This document shows, piece by piece, positions 33,605-42,551 of a stretch of DNA of 56,648 bases. The notes beneath the pieces are model-generated. The model did not search any database. It was not told where the DNA came from and saw only the letters and a list, made by a program, of their open reading frames with translations. Positions within the stretch are counted from its first letter, which is position 1. Each line of letters starts with the position of its first letter. This stretch comes from an uncultured Akkermansia sp. (lineage in GTDB: Bacteria; Verrucomicrobiota; Verrucomicrobiia; Verrucomicrobiales; Akkermansiaceae), in contig CANPYO010000005.1 in assembly GCA_947588645.1 (NCBI GenBank), forward strand, positions 1 to 56,648. Reading direction: 5' to 3'. The position numbers were made by a program, and so were the translations under genes.

Positions 33605-35788
33605 ATGGCAAGTGTAAGCAGTCCCGACCGCAAGGAGCCTTTGGAACGTTACCGCAACTTCGGCATTGCGGCGCACATTGATGGCGGCAAAACCACGCTC
33701 TCCGAGCGCATTCTCTTCTACACTGGCATGATCCACAAGATCGGTGAGGTGCATGATGGCGCCGCTACGACCGACTGGATGGAACAGGAACAGGAACGCG
33801 GCATCACGATTACTTCTGCCGCCGTGACAACCAACTGGAAGCAGCTGCCGGCCGAGGGTTGCTACAAGCTGTTTGAGGGACAAAACTTCCAGCTCAACGT
33901 CATCGACACCCCGGGGCACGTTGACTTCACCGCCGAGGTGGAACGCAGTTTGCGTGTGCTGGACGGTGCGATCGTGGTGTTCTGCGGTGTGGCTGGTGTG
34001 CAGCCGCAGACTCAAACAGTGTGGAGACAGGCGAGCAAGTACAATGTGCCGCGCATCTGCTTTGTGAACAAGATGGATCGGACGGGCGCCAATTTCGAAA
34101 ACGTCCTCAACGACATTCGCACCAAGTTGGGAGCCAATGCTGCGCCGGTTCTCATGCCTATCGGGGCAGAGGATAGTCTGCGTGGGCAGATCGACGTGGT
34201 AAACCAGAAGGCCATCATTTACGCCGACTCTGATCGTCTGGGTTCCACTTACACTGTGGAGGAAATACCGGATGATTTGAAGGAGGTGGCTGCCGCTGCG
34301 TTGGATGACCTCAAGGAGCGTGTGGCCAACGTGGACGAAGAGCTCGGCGAGCTCTTCCTGATGGAGGAGCCTATTGATGCCCCCACGCTGAAAGCTGCTA
34401 TCCGTCGCGCAACTATTGCGAACGAGTTTGTGCCGGTGGCTGGTGGTTCAGCTTTCAAGAACAAAGGTGTACAGGCTCTTCTGGATGCCGTGGTGGATTA
34501 TCTGCCCAGCCCGCTGGAGGCCAAGGCTGCCACGGTAACTTCCACCATCTCCTCCGGCGTGGATGAGAATGGCTACGAGATTTTTGAGAAAAAGGAAATC
34601 GTCCCCTCCGATGACGATAAGCCTGTGGCGCTTGCTTTCAAGTTATGGGCGGACAAGTTTGTGGGCTCTCTGGTGTTCATCCGTGTGTACACCGGCGTGA
34701 TTCGCAAGGGCGACACCGTTTACAACCCCCGCACCCGCAAACGCGAGCGCGTAGGTCGCTTGCTCCAGATTCAGGCCAACGTGCATACGGATGTAGATGA
34801 GGTGTTCTCTGGAGATATTGCTGCCATCGTGGGGCTGAAGAATGCAACCACAGGCGATACTCTCGCGAGCGATGACTACGACTACACACTCGAACCTCCT
34901 ACGTTCCCGGATACTGTGATTTCCATGGCTGTGGAACCTCTCACTAAGGCCGACCAGGAGAAGATGAGTAACGCCCTCCAGCGCCTCTCTGCTGAGGATC
35001 CTACCTTCCGCGTGAAGACTGATGAGGAAACGGGTCAGACCATTATTGCCGGCATGGGTGAGCTCCACTTGGACATCATCGTGGATCGCTTGAAGCGCGA
35101 ATTCAAGGTGGAAGCTAACACGGGCAAGCCCCAGATTGCGTACCGCGAGACGATCACTAAGTCCGTTGACCATGTTCAGGGCAAGTTGGTCAAGCAGAGC
35201 GGTGGTCGCGGTCAGTACGGTGATGTGATCATCGACATGCGCCCGGGCGAACGCGGAAGCGGTCTCAAGATTGCCAACAAAGTTGTGGGTGGCGCCATTC
35301 CGAAGGAATACATGAATGCTGTGTATGCCGGATTGAACGAGGCCATGAACTCTGGTATCGTGGCCGGCTACCCCGTGGAAGATGTGGAGGTAGATGTGGT
35401 GGATGGTTCCTACCACGAAGTGGACTCCAATGAAAACGCTTTCAAGATGGCTGCCATCTTCGCCATGAAGAACGCCTTTGCCAAGTGCGCTCCGGTGCTC
35501 TTGGAGCCCATCATGAGCGTGGAGGTGGTCACCCCGGCCGAAAATCAGGGCGATATTATGGGTGACCTCAACCGTCGCCGTGCCCAGGTGAACAGCATGG
35601 AGCATAAGGGCAGCGAGTGCGTGCTCACTGCTGCTGTGCCGCTCGCAGAAATGTTCGGCTACTCCACCGACATCCGCACCCTGTCCAAAGGCTTGGCTTC
35701 CTATTCCATGGAGCCCTCGCATTTCGAGCAGGTGCCTCCCAACCTTGTCGCTCAAATCGTCAAGGCCCGCGGAGGCAATGCAAAATAA
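33605..35788 (+). CDS. fusA: Elongation factor G
   Basis: EF-G drives translocation on the ribosome. The 727-residue GTPase has the P-loop in NFGIAAHIDGGKTT with Gly where AHIDAGKTT has Ala, then the G2 threonine region (QEQERGITITSAA), DTPGHVDFT and NKMDRTGA. All five EF-G domains follow, ending near SYSMEPSHFEQVPPNL. Length is slightly above the usual ~700. It lies in the normal str-operon order, with no tuf gene after it in this window. No Shine-Dalgarno sequence precedes the ATG. Confidence 0.98.
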   Translation: MASVSSPDRKEPLERYRNFGIAAHIDGGKTTLSERILFYTGMIHKIGEVHDGAATTDWMEQEQERGITITSAAVTTNWKQLPAEGCYKLFEGQNFQLNVIDTPGHVDFTAEVERSLRVLDGAIVVFCGVAGVQPQTQTVWRQASKYNVPRICFVNKMDRTGANFENVLNDIRTKLGANAAPVLMPIGAEDSLRGQIDVVNQKAIIYADSDRLGSTYTVEEIPDDLKEVAAAALDDLKERVANVDEELGELFLMEEPIDAPTLKAAIRRATIANEFVPVAGGSAFKNKGVQALLDAVVDYLPSPLEAKAATVTSTISSGVDENGYEIFEKKEIVPSDDDKPVALAFKLWADKFVGSLVFIRVYTGVIRKGDTVYNPRTRKRERVGRLLQIQANVHTDVDEVFSGDIAAIVGLKNATTGDTLASDDYDYTLEPPTFPDTVISMAVEPLTKADQEKMSNALQRLSAEDPTFRVKTDEETGQTIIAGMGELHLDIIVDRLKREFKVEANTGKPQIAYRETITKSVDHVQGKLVKQSGGRGQYGDVIIDMRPGERGSGLKIANKVVGGAIPKEYMNAVYAGLNEAMNSGIVAGYPVEDVEVDVVDGSYHEVDSNENAFKMAAIFAMKNAFAKCAPVLLEPIMSVEVVTPAENQGDIMGDLNRRRAQVNSMEHKGSECVLTAAVPLAEMFGYSTDIRTLSKGLASYSMEPSHFEQVPPNLVAQIVKARGGNAK

Positions 35789-35833
35789 GCTTCTTTAATC
35801 TGTATTATTAACAACTAACATAACCGCACGTTC

Positions 35834-36142
35834 ATGCAAAGTCCTAAAATCCGCATTCGACTTCGCGCCTTCGACAGCCGTGCAATCGACCGATCTGCTA
35901 CTGAGATCGTGGAGACTGCTAAGCGCACTGGGGCGAAAGTAGCCGGGCCGATTCCTTTGCCGACTCGCATCGAGAAGTTCTCTGTGAACCGCTCGGTTCG
36001 TGTCAATAAGAAATCAGCTGATCAGTTCGAGATCCGCACTCATAAGCGCTTGCTCGACATTGTGGAACCCACATCGCGCACGGTAGAAGAGCTCAAGAAA
36101 CTCAATCTGCCGGCTGGCGTGGACATCGCCATCAAGATTTAA
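35834..36142 (+). CDS. rpsJ: 30S ribosomal protein S10
   Basis: S10 is a 30S head protein that also binds NusB in antitermination. The 102-residue product has [45 protein letters not shown], the family core, and ends [11 protein letters not shown]. It joins the str and S10 gene groups in one run. Confidence 0.99.
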   Translation: MQSPKIRIRLRAFDSRAIDRSATEIVETAKRTGAKVAGPIPLPTRIEKFSVNRSVRVNKKSADQFEIRTHKRLLDIVEPTSRTVEELKKLNLPAGVDIAIKI

Positions 36143-36165
36143 CGTTCTAACCTTGATTCATTGAC

Positions 36166-36810
36166 ATGTCTTTAGGACTTATCGGAAAAAAGGTGGGCAT
36201 GACCCGCGTCTTCAATAAGGAAACAGGTGCTATGGTGCCTGTCACCGTGATTGATGTGACCGGCAATGCTTTTGCTCAAGTAAAAACCCCCGAAAAGGAC
36301 GGATACGCCGCTGTGCAGGTGGCCTACGGCTCCAAGAAGGAAAGCCGTTTGAGTCGTCCGGTGGCCGGACACTACAAAAAGCTGGGGCTGGAACCGGCGG
36401 AGCTGCTTCGCGAATTCCGCGTGGATGCCGCTGATCTTCCCCAGGAGGGTGCCGCTCATCCCGGTTGTGATCTCTTCGCTGAGGGGGCTTGGGTGGATGT
36501 TATCGGCACCAGCAAGGGCAAAGGCTTCCAGGGCGTGATGCGTCGCCACAACTTCCACGGCTCACCCATGACCCACGGCAGTATGATGCACCGCCGTACG
36601 GGTGGTGTGGGCGCTTGCGCCACTCCTTCCCGTGTGTGGAAGGGACAGAAAATGCCCGGTCGCATGGGTAATGCGCGCAGAACCGTGCAGAATTTGAAGG
36701 TAGTGCAGGTGCGCAAAGAAGACCAGGTTATCTTGGTGTCCGGGCCTGTTCCCGGCGCTAAGGGCAGCGTAGTCATAATTCGCCCCGCCAAGAAAAAATC
36801 GGCTAAATAA
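36166..36810 (+). CDS. rplC: 50S ribosomal protein L3
   Basis: L3 is an early-assembling 50S protein whose loop reaches the peptidyl-transferase region. The 214-residue product begins SLGLIGKKVGMTRVF and contains the GTSKGKGFQGVMRRHNF and GQKMPGRMGN signatures. The glutamine before MPGRMG, the methylated position in E. coli, is conserved. Confidence 0.99.
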   Translation: MSLGLIGKKVGMTRVFNKETGAMVPVTVIDVTGNAFAQVKTPEKDGYAAVQVAYGSKKESRLSRPVAGHYKKLGLEPAELLREFRVDAADLPQEGAAHPGCDLFAEGAWVDVIGTSKGKGFQGVMRRHNFHGSPMTHGSMMHRRTGGVGACATPSRVWKGQKMPGRMGNARRTVQNLKVVQVRKEDQVILVSGPVPGAKGSVVIIRPAKKKSAK

Positions 36811-36837
36811 GTAAGACGAACCTAGGAGAACCTATCT

Positions 36838-37449
36838 ATGTCCGCAAAAGAAATGACCATTGACGCCGCGCATGAGGCAAACATCGTGACCGTAGGCCCT
36901 GAAAAGGGCGATCAGGCCGTGCATGACCTCATCGTGGCTTACCAGGCTAACCGCCGCCAAGGCAGCGCCTGCACTAAAACTCGCGCTGAGGTGAGTGGTA
37001 ACAACCGCAAGATTTACCGTCAGAAAGGCACTGGCAACGCCCGCCATGGCGACAAGCGCAGCCCCATCTTCGTGGGCGGCGGTGTCGTTTTCGGCCCCAA
37101 GCCGCGCGATTTCAGCAAAAAGGTGAATCAGAGTGTGCGCAAGCTTGCGTTGCGCCGTGTGCTGGGTGATATTTTGAGTGGGGGCAAGGTGCTCAGTGTC
37201 CCGAGCTTCAATATCGGCGACGGCAAGACGAAGAGCTTTGTGGCTGCGGTGAAGGATATCGCCGGTGATGCACGCAAAGTGCTCATCGTGGCCGCTGAAT
37301 TTGATGAGCTGACAAAGCGAGCCGGTCGCAATGTGGCCGACGTGTTGCTCATGAGCGCGGCAGAGGTGAACATCGAGCACCTGCTCAATGCGAGCAAGGT
37401 GGTAATCGTTGATTCTGCTCTGGAAACTATAGCCAACCGCACCAAGTAA
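36838..37449 (+). CDS. rplD: 50S ribosomal protein L4
   Basis: L4 lines the exit tunnel and in many bacteria represses its own operon. The 203-residue product shows the tunnel loop region ([33 protein letters not shown]) and the C-terminal Rossmann-like half. AGGAGA lies 8 nt before the start, one of the few clear ribosome binding sites in this operon. Confidence 0.98.
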   Translation: MSAKEMTIDAAHEANIVTVGPEKGDQAVHDLIVAYQANRRQGSACTKTRAEVSGNNRKIYRQKGTGNARHGDKRSPIFVGGGVVFGPKPRDFSKKVNQSVRKLALRRVLGDILSGGKVLSVPSFNIGDGKTKSFVAAVKDIAGDARKVLIVAAEFDELTKRAGRNVADVLLMSAAEVNIEHLLNASKVVIVDSALETIANRTK

Positions 37450-37450
37450 T

Positions 37451-37735
37451 ATGAACGACATTCATGATGTAATCAAAAAGCCGCGCATTTCCGAAAAAGC
37501 GACCCTGCTGCACGAGAAGAGCGGTGAAGTTGTGCTCGAGGTGGCCGTGAAAGCGACCAAAATTGAGATTCGGCAAGCGGTTGAAAAACTACTTGGCAAG
37601 AAGGTAGTCGCGGTGCGCACAGCCAATTATGATGGCAAGGAGCGCCGCAAGCGCACCAAAAATTATGGTGTGAGCCCCGCTTGGAAGAAGGCCTATGTGA
37701 AGCTCGCCCCGGGCGAGTCGCTCGAGCTGATCTGA
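37451..37735 (+). CDS. rplW: 50S ribosomal protein L23
   Basis: L23 lies at the tunnel exit and docks trigger factor and SRP. The 94-residue product begins IHDVIKKPRISEKATLLHEKSGEVVLEVAVKATKIEIRQAVEKLL, typical of the family. It starts 1 nt after the rplD stop, so it is translationally coupled. Confidence 0.98.
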   Translation: MNDIHDVIKKPRISEKATLLHEKSGEVVLEVAVKATKIEIRQAVEKLLGKKVVAVRTANYDGKERRKRTKNYGVSPAWKKAYVKLAPGESLELI

Positions 37736-37768
37736 TGTCGGCATAAACCTCTAACGAAGTAAGCTATC

Positions 37769-38602
37769 ATGTCACTTAAGTCATTCAAGCCTACCACCCC
37801 TTCCAACCGCTACAAGGTGCTTCCCTCCTTTGATGAGATCACCAAGAGCGCCCCGGAAAAGAAGCTGCTCGAGCCGCTCCGCAAGAGCGGTGGTCGCAAC
37901 AACAACGGACGCATCACCACGCGCCACATCGGCGGTGGCCACAAGCGCCATTACCGCTTGGTGGATTTCCACCGCAACCGCCACGAGGCTGCCAAAGTGA
38001 TCGCCGTGGAGTATGATCCGAACCGTACCTGTCGCATCGCTTTGTTGCAGTATCAGGACGGCACGAAGAGCTACATCCTGGCTCCCGTCGGGCTCGGACC
38101 GGGCATGACTGTACAGAGCGGTGAAGGCGTCGCTCCAAAGGTGGGTAACGCAATGCCCCTCAAAAACGTGCCGCTGGGAACGGCCATCCACAACATCGAG
38201 ATTCGTCCCGGTTCCGGAGGAAAGGTGGCTCGCTCGGCTGGGCAACAAGCCGTGCTTTCCAACCGCGATGGCGAGTATGCACTCGTGAAGATGCCCTCCG
38301 GCGAGGTGCGTCGCTTCCGTGTGGATTGCTACTGCACCATCGGTCAGGTGGGTAACACGCAGCACATGAATGAGTCTTCCGGTAAAGCCGGTCGTACCCG
38401 CTGGATGGGCATCCGCCCAACCGTGCGCGGTATGTGCATGAACCCGGTGGATCACCCCAATGGCGGTGGTGAAGGAAAGTCAAAATCCGGCGGTGGACGT
38501 CAGCACCTCAAATCTCCATGGGGTCACGTGAAGGGTCAGAAGACTCGTCGTATCCGCAAACCCAGCGATACCTTCATCGTGCAACGTCGTAAGAGCAAGT
38601 AA
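37769..38602 (+). CDS. rplB: 50S ribosomal protein L2
   Basis: L2 is needed for subunit joining and peptidyl-transferase function. The 277-residue product has the [26 protein letters not shown]-terminal region, the [22 protein letters not shown] segment and the C-terminal [19 protein letters not shown] loop with the essential His. Size and order are standard. Confidence 0.99.
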   Translation: MSLKSFKPTTPSNRYKVLPSFDEITKSAPEKKLLEPLRKSGGRNNNGRITTRHIGGGHKRHYRLVDFHRNRHEAAKVIAVEYDPNRTCRIALLQYQDGTKSYILAPVGLGPGMTVQSGEGVAPKVGNAMPLKNVPLGTAIHNIEIRPGSGGKVARSAGQQAVLSNRDGEYALVKMPSGEVRRFRVDCYCTIGQVGNTQHMNESSGKAGRTRWMGIRPTVRGMCMNPVDHPNGGGEGKSKSGGGRQHLKSPWGHVKGQKTRRIRKPSDTFIVQRRKSK

Positions 38603-38629
38603 TAGTAAAACTTAACCAATCAGAATACA

Positions 38630-38899
38630 ATGGGACGTTCCCTCAAAAAAGGACCCTTCGTGAGCCAATCTCTCCTGGACAAAGTAGATGCCCAGCTGCA
38701 GAGTGGCGACCGCAAGCCGATTAAGACCTGGAGTCGTGCATCAATGGTGGTGCCGGATTTCGTGGGTCTCACCTTTCTGGTGCACGCCGGTAAAAACTTC
38801 GCCACCGTGTATGTGACGGAGAATATGGTGGGCCACAAGTTGGGTGAATTTGCCCCCACGCGCATTTTCAAGGCGCACGGTGGCATCGGTAAGAAATAA
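38630..38899 (+). CDS. rpsS: 30S ribosomal protein S19
   Basis: S19 binds 16S rRNA in the 30S head near the A-site finger. The 89-residue product begins [18 protein letters not shown] and contains [26 protein letters not shown] and [13 protein letters not shown]. It normally sits directly before rplV, but here a non-ribosomal gene intervenes. Confidence 0.99.
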   Translation: MGRSLKKGPFVSQSLLDKVDAQLQSGDRKPIKTWSRASMVVPDFVGLTFLVHAGKNFATVYVTENMVGHKLGEFAPTRIFKAHGGIGKK

Positions 38900-38923
38900 C
38901 TTGTAGGATTCATAACTAACCCC

Positions 38924-39631
38924 ATGGTCATTTTCCCCCAACGCGCATGCAGATCCTTGTTGCTCCTGGTCGGAGCGGCCGGCTTGGTGTGCGCTGCGGA
39001 GGCCGATCGTGGAACACAACACAAGATCTCTCAACTTGAGAAACAAGTGGCCACCCTGCGCGAGAGTTATGCGCTCGCGCGGGCTGATGCCGACCAGGCG
39101 AGAAAGCAGATGAGCGAGATTCGCGCCCGTCTGGAAGCTCTGGGCGGCGCTGCTCTCGGGGAGAGTGAGGAGCGCATCATCGATACCGCAGCGCAACTGG
39201 AGAGCACCCGTGCGGAGCTCGAAGCCCTGCGGAAGGCTGCCATGAATCTCGCCTCTGCCATCAATGCCTACATGAGCGTTGCTTTGGTGGAAGACGCTGC
39301 CGCTCGCCAGACCTTGGAGGCGGCTCTGCGTGAGCAAGAAGTAGCCCTGGGTATGCGTATGGCTCCGCAAGATGAACTTTCCGGTACGCCGGAGGAAGCT
39401 CAAGTTCTCAGCATCGATTCTGAGTCCGGGCTCATCGTCATCAATGCGGGGCGCGAGGCGCGCGTGCGCGTGGGCATGCCCATGGAAATATCCAGGGGCG
39501 ATCAGGCCATTGCGCGCGCCATTGTCACCGATGTGCGCAAGAAGGTCTCCGGCCTCCTCGTGCAGCAGCACCTCAATCCCAATCTCTCCGTCAACGTTGG
39601 AGATCGTGTGTCTGTCACAACCAATCAGTAA
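38924..39631 (+). CDS. Exported coiled-coil protein inserted in the S10 operon
   Basis: The 235-residue product has a signal peptide (about residues 1-25, SLLLLVGAAGLVCAAEA). A coiled coil follows (about 30-110, HKISQLEKQVATLRESYALARADADQARKQMSEIRARLEAL). The C-terminal beta-rich domain (about 150-235) has a pattern of IDSESGLIVINAGREARVRVGMPMEISRG..AIVTDVRKKVSGLLV..NVGDRVSV, as in periplasmic or flagellar-type beta domains. It lies on the same strand between rpsS and rplV with gaps of 24 and 10 nt, so it should be made at ribosomal-protein levels. I know of no ribosomal role; the function is unknown. Confidence 0.85.
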   Translation: MVIFPQRACRSLLLLVGAAGLVCAAEADRGTQHKISQLEKQVATLRESYALARADADQARKQMSEIRARLEALGGAALGESEERIIDTAAQLESTRAELEALRKAAMNLASAINAYMSVALVEDAAARQTLEAALREQEVALGMRMAPQDELSGTPEEAQVLSIDSESGLIVINAGREARVRVGMPMEISRGDQAIARAIVTDVRKKVSGLLVQQHLNPNLSVNVGDRVSVTTNQ

Positions 39632-39641
39632 TACCACAACA

Positions 39642-39980
39642 ATGGAAGTTAGAGCAATATGCAAAAATGCCCGCATCTCAGCTAAGAAGATGCGTGATGT
39701 AGCCGCGGCAGTGCAGGGTATGCCTGTCTCCAAGGCGATAGATGTGCTGAGCTACTCGCCCAAGAAAGGCGCCTACCTGATCAATAAAACGATCAAGTCC
39801 GCCGTAGCGAATGCAGAGAACAACAACGGTCTTGCAGCCGATGAGCTTGTGCTCAAGAGCGTGCAAGTGGACGAGGGGATGACCTTCCGGCGCACAATGC
39901 CTCGCGCTCGTGGCTCCGCAAATGTAATTCGTAAGCGCACGGCTCACATCACCGTGGTCGTGTCCAATGACGATCATTAA
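39642..39980 (+). CDS. rplV: 50S ribosomal protein L22
   Basis: L22 forms part of the exit-tunnel constriction. The 112-residue product from the ATG at 39642 begins [35 protein letters not shown] and has the tunnel hairpin [31 protein letters not shown]. The open frame extends upstream into the coiled-coil gene, but that part is out-of-frame shadow. Confidence 0.98.
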   Translation: MEVRAICKNARISAKKMRDVAAAVQGMPVSKAIDVLSYSPKKGAYLINKTIKSAVANAENNNGLAADELVLKSVQVDEGMTFRRTMPRARGSANVIRKRTAHITVVVSNDDH

Positions 39981-40009
39981 TCACTCAGCACTCCAACCTT
40001 TTACACAAT

Positions 40010-40750
40010 ATGGGACAGAAAGTAAATCCTATCGGTTTTCGTCTTGCCGTGACGAAGGATTGGCGTTCCAAATGGTACGCCGTCGGCAAGGACTACGCCG
40101 CCAAGCTGCATGAGGATCTCAGAATCCGCAAGTACATCAGGGACTACACCGTGAAGGTGAACAGCGACCTGAAGGGCACGTCGCCCGCCATCTCGCGCAT
40201 CACGATTGAGCGCGCTTGGAACAGCGTCCGAGTCACCATTTCCACCGCTCGCCCCGGCCTTGTCATCGGCCCCAAGGGTAAGTACATCGAAGAAATGACT
40301 GCTGAGCTCACTAAGCTCTGTGGGGGGGCTCAGGTGAAACTGGATATTCTCGAGATCCGCCAGCCGGAATTGGATGCTCAGTTAGTGGCAGAAAACATAG
40401 CGACCCAGCTGGAACGCCGCGTCTCCTTCCGGCGAGCCATGAAGCGTGCTGTGCAAGTGGCTATGGATTTTGGAGCCGATGGTATCCGCGTACGCTGCGC
40501 GGGACGCCTGGGCGGTGCGGACATCGCTCGCGCTGAGCAATACCGCGAGGGTAAAGTGCCGCTGCAGACGCTGCGCGCTCCTATCGACTACGGTTTTGCC
40601 GAGGCTCGGACTCTCTACGGGCTCATCGGCGTAAAATGCTGGATCAACAAGCGTCCGGATGCCGGTGGCGCCGCCGCAAACGGCCGATCGGGTTCCCGTG
40701 CCCCTCGCCCACGCCGCGAGCGTTCTGAAAACAATCGCCGCGATGCCTGA
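40010..40750 (+). CDS. rpsC: 30S ribosomal protein S3
   Basis: S3 forms the mRNA entry gate. The 246-residue product begins [23 protein letters not shown]. Its KH domain has the variant loop GPKG ([16 protein letters not shown]), and the C-terminal domain contains [42 protein letters not shown]. The last 35 residues are an Arg/Gly/Pro-rich tail. Confidence 0.99.
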   Translation: MGQKVNPIGFRLAVTKDWRSKWYAVGKDYAAKLHEDLRIRKYIRDYTVKVNSDLKGTSPAISRITIERAWNSVRVTISTARPGLVIGPKGKYIEEMTAELTKLCGGAQVKLDILEIRQPELDAQLVAENIATQLERRVSFRRAMKRAVQVAMDFGADGIRVRCAGRLGGADIARAEQYREGKVPLQTLRAPIDYGFAEARTLYGLIGVKCWINKRPDAGGAAANGRSGSRAPRPRRERSENNRRDA

Positions 40751-40790
40751 TGTTCCCTTGAACCCCTAATGATAGAAAGGAAATCATAAT

Positions 40791-41225
40791 ATGCCTTTAA
40801 TGCCAAAACGAGTGAAGGGTAATCTGCGCAAGATGCACCGCGGTAATCGCGGCGGCAACGCAACGAGCGGGGATTACGTGGCCTTCGGTGATTTCGGCCT
40901 TCAAGTGCTCACGCGCGGCTGGGTCACCAACAACCAGATCGAGGCCTGTCGTGTGGCCATCAACCGTTACCTGCGCCGTCGCGGACGTGTTTATATCCGC
41001 ATCTTCCCGCAGAAATCCTTTACCAAGCGTCCGCCGGACACCCGTATGGGTAAGGGTAAAGGCGCTGTGGAAGGTTGGGTGGCTGTCTGCCGCCCCGGCA
41101 ATATCATGTTTGAGGTCGGCGGTGTTACCGAGTCTGCTGCGAAAGAGGCCTTGCGCCTCGCTTCCAACAAGCTGGGTATCCGCACGCGTTTCGTCTATCG
41201 CCAGGGTGTGGAACCCCAAGCATAA
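40791..41225 (+). CDS. rplP: 50S ribosomal protein L16
   Basis: L16 contacts the A-site tRNA elbow region of the 50S subunit. The 144-residue product contains [76 protein letters not shown] and a typical C-terminus. An AAGGAA lies about 9 nt before the start. Confidence 0.98.
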   Translation: MPLMPKRVKGNLRKMHRGNRGGNATSGDYVAFGDFGLQVLTRGWVTNNQIEACRVAINRYLRRRGRVYIRIFPQKSFTKRPPDTRMGKGKGAVEGWVAVCRPGNIMFEVGGVTESAAKEALRLASNKLGIRTRFVYRQGVEPQA

Positions 41226-41256
41226 ACTTGTTAACTTTTAACCTGATCTCATTAAT

Positions 41257-41481
41257 ATGCCTGTCAAAAAAGCCAAAGACTTCCGCGGGATGAACGCCAA
41301 GGAGTTGGCCGCCCACATCCGCAGTCTCCGCAAGGAGCTTTTCGACCTGCGTCTCAAGCACGGTGCCGGATCTCTGGAGAACAACCAGAAGCTGCGCCTG
41401 CTGCGCAAGGAGCTTGCCTGCGCCCTCACAGTGCAGGGAGAAGGCGTCTCTGCCCCAGCAGCCGACGCTCAGGAAAACTAA
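41257..41481 (+). CDS. rpmC: 50S ribosomal protein L29
   Basis: L29 lies beside L23 at the tunnel exit. The 74-residue product has AKDFRGMNAKELAAHIRSLRKELFDLRLKHGAGSLENNQKLRLLRKELACALT, the full two-helix core, with a slightly longer C-terminus. Confidence 0.96.
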   Translation: MPVKKAKDFRGMNAKELAAHIRSLRKELFDLRLKHGAGSLENNQKLRLLRKELACALTVQGEGVSAPAADAQEN

Positions 41482-41511
41482 TCACCCCTAATGCAGAATT
41501 TATATCCTGAT

Positions 41512-41784
41512 ATGAGCGAAGAATCTACTACAACCAAACCCCAGGGACTGCGCAAGACCCGCGTGGGCGTTGTTGTCTCCACCAAGATGGCCAAAACCAT
41601 TGTGGTGGAGTATGTGGCACGCGTCCCTCACCCGGTGTTCAAGAAGATCGTCAAGCGCAGCAAAAAGTACTATGCGCATGATGAGCAGGAGAGCGCCAAA
41701 GTTGGTGATACAGTCCGCATTCGTGAGACACGCCCGCTCTCCGCGCTCAAGCGCTGGGAGCTCGTGGAGATCATCAAACACTAA
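41512..41784 (+). CDS. rpsQ: 30S ribosomal protein S17
   Basis: S17 is a primary 16S rRNA-binding protein. The product (90 residues from 41512) contains [46 protein letters not shown] and [25 protein letters not shown]. An in-frame ATG at 41491 would add seven residues. Neither start has a ribosome binding site, and I prefer the one that begins SEES by analogy with other S17 N-termini. Confidence 0.95.
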   Translation: MSEESTTTKPQGLRKTRVGVVVSTKMAKTIVVEYVARVPHPVFKKIVKRSKKYYAHDEQESAKVGDTVRIRETRPLSALKRWELVEIIKH

Positions 41785-41805
41785 ACGCAAGAAAGGAGTT
41801 CAACT

Positions 41806-42171
41806 ATGCTTCAAATGGAATCTCTCGTGCAGGTGGCCGATAACACCGGAGCCCGCACTGCCAAGATGATCGGCGTCATCGGCAAAGCAACCGATCAGGC
41901 TCACATCGGCGACATCATCACTTGCCACATCCGTGAATCCATCCCCACCGCTGCGGTGAAGAAGGGTACAGTCGTAAAGGCTGTCGTGGTGCGCACTTCT
42001 GCCCCCATCCGTCGCGATGATGGCTCCGTGCTGCGTTTTGATTCGAACGCTGTCGTGTGCATTGACAAGGACAACAATCCGCGCGGCACTCGTATTTTCG
42101 GACCTGTCGCTCGTGAGCTCCGCGAAAAGGGCTTCATGAAGATTGTGTCTCTCGCCCCTGAGGTGCTCTGA
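41806..42171 (+). CDS. rplN: 50S ribosomal protein L14
   Basis: L14 sits at the subunit interface and binds RsfS. The 121-residue product begins [25 protein letters not shown] and contains KAVVVRT and [32 protein letters not shown] good AAGGAG lies 7 nt upstream. It is the last gene before a strong terminator. The usual next genes (rplX, rplE, rpsN, rpsH) are absent. Confidence 0.99.
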   Translation: MLQMESLVQVADNTGARTAKMIGVIGKATDQAHIGDIITCHIRESIPTAAVKKGTVVKAVVVRTSAPIRRDDGSVLRFDSNAVVCIDKDNNPRGTRIFGPVARELREKGFMKIVSLAPEVL

Positions 42172-42196
42172 GTCTTATACGAGGCCTTCTACTTTC

Positions 42197-42234
42197 TGCC
42201 CCGACGTTTCCTCTAGGACGTCGGGGCATTTTTT
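42197..42234 (+). terminator. Intrinsic terminator ending the S10 operon after rplN
   Basis: TGCCCCGACGT, a 10-nt loop and ACGTCGGGGCA form an 11-bp GC-rich stem followed by six T residues. It lies 25 nt after the rplN stop. Confidence 0.94.
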
Positions 42235-42551
42235 CCGGCACTTCCGTCCCGCGAAAAACGCTACCCTTCGACGATTCTGGAAAATACCACACCTGTCCCA
42301 ATAAAATCTTCTCCAGACTCATTCAACCCATTTCTTCGCGAGCTATGCTCGCCGAATTTCCCGAATCGTACATCGTACATCGTACATCGTACATAGGCGC
42401 CGTCAGGCGCCATCGCCGCTTTCTAACCATGCCCGCGCACCGCCTTCAAAATTCCGCGTCGCTCCTGCTCGGCTTTCCGCGAGCTTTGCTCGCCGAATTT
42501 TGCAAATCGTAAATCGTAAATCGTAAATCGTAAATCGTAAATGAATTATCG
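42235..42551. repeat. Intergenic repeat mosaic between rplN and uvrA2
   Basis: A family A copy starts at CACACCTGTCCCAA (42288-42301). Then come cgtacatcgtacatcg heptamers, GGCGCCGTCAGGCGCC, the family B core ('gctttctaaccatgcccgcgcaccgccttcaaaattccgcgtcgctcctgctcggc', to about 42475) and aaatcgt heptamers. The 42410-42550 part matches 45530-45650 closely in the same orientation. No gene is seen. Confidence 0.7.

Noticed and set aside
34643..35755. 370-codon minus-strand open frame, His-rich
   Set aside because: It is antisense to fusA. The His richness follows from the codon bias of the sense strand.
39372..39641. Longer open frame giving a 202-residue L22
   Set aside because: The extra part overlaps the coiled-coil gene in another frame. 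L22 proteins are about 110 residues and begin at the sequence encoded from 39642.
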